From contig NZ_JAARML010000004.1 in NCBI RefSeq assembly GCF_011759375.1, positions 372,001 through 436,000 on the forward strand: DNA of 64,000 bases. Reading direction: 5' to 3'. The translations under genes were made by a program, and so were the position numbers. How positions within the stretch are numbered: the stretch's first letter is position 1; each line of letters begins with the position of its first letter. Below, piece by piece: positions 62,901 to 64,000 of the stretch. Below the pieces are notes generated by a model. It saw only the letters and a program-made list of their open reading frames with translations. It was not told the DNA's origin and did no database searches. The DNA is from Paraflavitalea devenefica. Lineage in GTDB: Bacteria; Bacteroidota; Bacteroidia; Chitinophagales; Chitinophagaceae.

Positions 62901-64000
62901 CCGTCGGATCCTCCTGAAGATGATTGTTCCTTATAACCCAGCGAAGGCACTTCCAGTATAACATCTTTCATTTCTTCACTCATCGTGATCTTGATCCGGA
63001 TAACGCCGCAGGCCTTCTTGTCGTTCTTTTCTTCCTGCAATATCAGTTGATCGGCGCTGGCTTTCCAATTCCAGGTAGCCTTGTACTTGAAAGCACCACC
63101 TTCTATTTGCACGATCTTGGCATAAGGGCGGAAATTATCGACCCTGAATTCTTTGTATTTTATGGGCGCTTGTGTTAGCAGGTCTTTCAGTACAATACCC
63201 ACCCGGTACTTCGCATCGGCAAATTTAGCTTCGTCGATACATCTTGCCAGCAGATAACCGTAGGTATAGCCATTGGGTTCCGACACTGTTTCCCGGGCAT
63301 CGGTAGCAAAACATTCATTATCGTCGATCTCAGCGATCTGCCCCCCCTCTCCTTTGGTATTCGTGACTATATAAGAGAACCATTGCTCCCAGTCGTATCC
63401 ATTCGGTGTGCTGGTGGGTTTCTTACTCTTTGTTTCTTCCCGGAAATCCATGATCTTGGATACAAATTCAGTGTTCTCATTGTCTGCATCTGATTTATAA
63501 AATATCTTCGAATCATATACCACATAAGGTTTTGCAGCCGTTTTGACAGCTTGTTTCCAGGCGCCTTTCTCATTCTTTTGGATGAAATATCCAACATAAC
63601 CGGGACTGGTATAGGGCGCATCCGACGATTGCTGGTCTACTGCCTCTACTACGATGTCAACTCCGTTGTGTACTTTCTCCGGCTCAAAATATTTGATTTC
63701 ACCCGGTGTTTTCAGGAAGCTGATATCCCTTCCGTCATCATTCACATCCAGTACGAACGGTGGAGACATTTGCGGATCTCTGTGTGCAGGCGCATTAAAG
63801 AAAGTAAAAGGGTTTTTCGTGCTGGCAAAAGGATCAACGAGATCATCGAAATAACCAAAGTGGGTATGAGAAGACATGATGGTCCAGCCGCCGCTGTATA
63901 TAGTGCCCAGTACCTGACCCACCTCTACGGAGTGATCTTTTTTCACAGCGGGATCGATGGATTGCAAGTGGTTAAATTCATATGCCTGAAATGCACCATT
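59966..64000 (-). CDS. Giant T9SS-sorted surface protein with M23 fold and MopE repeats, 5' end outside window
   Basis: The frame is open to the right edge, so the N-terminus is missing; a TTG at 63967 is internal. From the edge inward: EFNHLQSID ... VEVGQVLGTIYSGG ... SHTHFGYF is the end of an M23/LytM-type metallopeptidase fold, with the H-x-H zinc motif. A long unknown beta-rich part follows, then an SprB-like unit near 62650, a DPNDI-x-GPEGYG domain common in large Bacteroidota proteins (about 62205-61655), and a fibronectin-III-like domain (to about 61380). Next are five MopE-type putative metal-binding modules (CNGVDDDCDGEVDEG; D-x-DRDGYG) and a T9SS sorting domain ending KLIKLIKL. It is exported to the surface. 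Whether the M23 part is active cannot be judged because its first metal ligands lie outside. Confidence 0.87.
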   Translation of the reverse strand, partial: NGAFQAYEFNHLQSIDPAVKKDHSVEVGQVLGTIYSGGWTIMSSHTHFGYFDDLVDPFASTKNPFTFFNAPAHRDPQMSPPFVLDVNDDGRDISFLKTPGEIKYFEPEKVHNGVDIVVEAVDQQSSDAPYTSPGYVGYFIQKNEKGAWKQAVKTAAKPYVVYDSKIFYKSDADNENTEFVSKIMDFREETKSKKPTSTPNGYDWEQWFSYIVTNTKGEGGQIAEIDDNECFATDARETVSEPNGYTYGYLLARCIDEAKFADAKYRVGIVLKDLLTQAPIKYKEFRVDNFRPYAKIVQIEGGAFKYKATWNWKASADQLILQEEKNDKKACGVIRIKITMSEEMKDVILEVPSLGYKEQSSSGGSDGKTFEFEIPAELTKDGPEGPHKLEIDGHDMNGNALQGFTDKSPRSGEMVDKRLIDGSWVLPNAAKKDNIHEFKLLVILIDVVAKPASSCGKKDGQATINAYGDEGPFEYSVDGSKFQSSNVFKNLAGGWHQAIVRKKDTDCEYTQDFHLKDGNLEVQVSGFGSVEFCEDQRPTITLSASANGGSGDYEYSWPGGVLTVSGSGYYTVTVTDKQTGCKRTKGGKVTFVPIVCSRDPNDIVGPEGYGPGKMVAKSQRHTYMVRFENDPEFATAPAQVVKINHPIDSNANLYSLRLGDFGFAGMTFPVPADKTYYSTRLNVMDSLGVVVDVTAGIDVNKKEVFWIFESKDPATGLPPANAMLGFLPINDSTGRGEGFVTYTIKAANHTNTGDSIHAKASIVFDVNAAIETPVIFNTIDALPPVSRVKALPATSKNTDFRVSWSGQDDAGGSGLRDYVLYVSENGGTFKAVQAATTDTAITFSGTPGSTYSFFTLSSDNTGNLEGIKHAGEATIKIEDACPAEICNGVDDDCDGEVDEGFTKYTYFRDTDGDGYGSTQTITVCETTAPAGYTTVQGDCNDNDNTVNPGATEICDNNKDDNCNGEVDENCGITRWYYQDIDRDGYGREQGARLSDKPIPGWVLVGGDCADWDATVNPGAAEAANGRDDNCNGQVDEGLPMLRYYMDVDRDGYGRDDNSKLSAIPLAGHVLVNGDCKDWDATVYPGAPEQANGFDDNCNGQVDEGLPMLRYYMDVDRDGYGRNDNSKLSAIPLAGHVLVNGDCKDWDATVYPGAPEQANGFDDNCNGQVDEGLPMLRYYMDVDRDGYGRNENSKLSAIPLAGHVLVGGDCKDWDAAVNPGAAEVKNGRDDNCNGQVDEQLITSTQGARESAGKQAPESPIAAAGEFHVVVSPVPSYYTFTVHLQQGEPLEKIRIRVYDQVGRLVEVRENLAIGARITLGGNYAKGHYILEAVQGRNRKLIKLIKL
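60291..61097 (-). repeat. 201-bp tandem repeats within the surface-protein gene
   Basis: The text TCATCTACCTG recurs at 60291, 60492, 60693 and (as TCGTCTACCTG) 60894, exactly 201 bases apart each time. The next unit to 61097 is 204 bases. The units from 60492 to 60893 are nearly identical. Each codes for one 67-residue MopE module (starts GLPMLRYYMDVDRDGYGR). The near-identity points to recent copying or to gene conversion. Confidence 0.9.

Overview
The window reads as chromosomal DNA of a Bacteroidota bacterium, most likely family Chitinophagaceae (an inference from gene content, not from a marker gene). The supporting signs are SusC/SusD outer-membrane proteins behind a FecI-type sigma factor and FecR anti-sigma factor, type IX secretion (T9SS) C-terminal sorting domains, very long SprB/MopE-type surface proteins, 8-TM MacB/FtsX permeases, and A-rich translation starts without a Shine-Dalgarno sequence. 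No rRNA, tRNA, insertion sequence or CRISPR array was seen.

Region 1 (1-35418) is the striking part: fourteen consecutive same-strand genes for about 800-residue FtsX/MacB-type ABC permeases (the first cut by the left edge), interrupted only by one secreted DUF4097-type protein at 19168-20205. Each permease has two halves, each a periplasmic core domain plus FtsX membrane helices; each half carries an [ED]-[IV]-G-[IV]-R-K-type cytoplasmic coupling loop, and nearly all end in NPVKSLRSE. There is no ATPase in this array. The gaps hold a repeated module (hairpin, conserved leader, GTG start) and an inverted pair of AT-only palindromes.

Region 2 (35419-38825) is an accessory patch. It has a shortened HigA-like antitoxin, a P-loop NTPase fragment facing away from it, a two-gene minus-strand operon of unknown function, and a gap with two kinds of short repeat array.

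Region 3 (38826-49716) holds a secreted FG-GAP propeller protein, a T9SS-exported alpha/beta-hydrolase (esterase/PHB-depolymerase type), and a sigma factor - FecR - SusC (with STN domain) - SusD operon. That operon is a transenvelope-regulated uptake locus with no linked glycoside hydrolase. A VOC/PhnB-like protein follows on the other strand behind a shared terminator.

Region 4 (49717-57160) is a second, more complete ABC locus: two more permeases, a LolD/MacB-type ATPase and a TolC-type outer-membrane protein. No membrane-fusion protein is seen. This ATPase is the only one in the window and is the obvious candidate partner for its two neighbours; whether it also serves the fourteen permeases cannot be told from sequence alone.

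Region 5 (57341-64000) has two large T9SS-sorted surface proteins facing each other across a double terminator. The second is cut by the right edge, and what is visible begins in an M23 (LytM-like) peptidase fold and carries 201-bp tandem repeats that encode MopE-type metal-binding modules.
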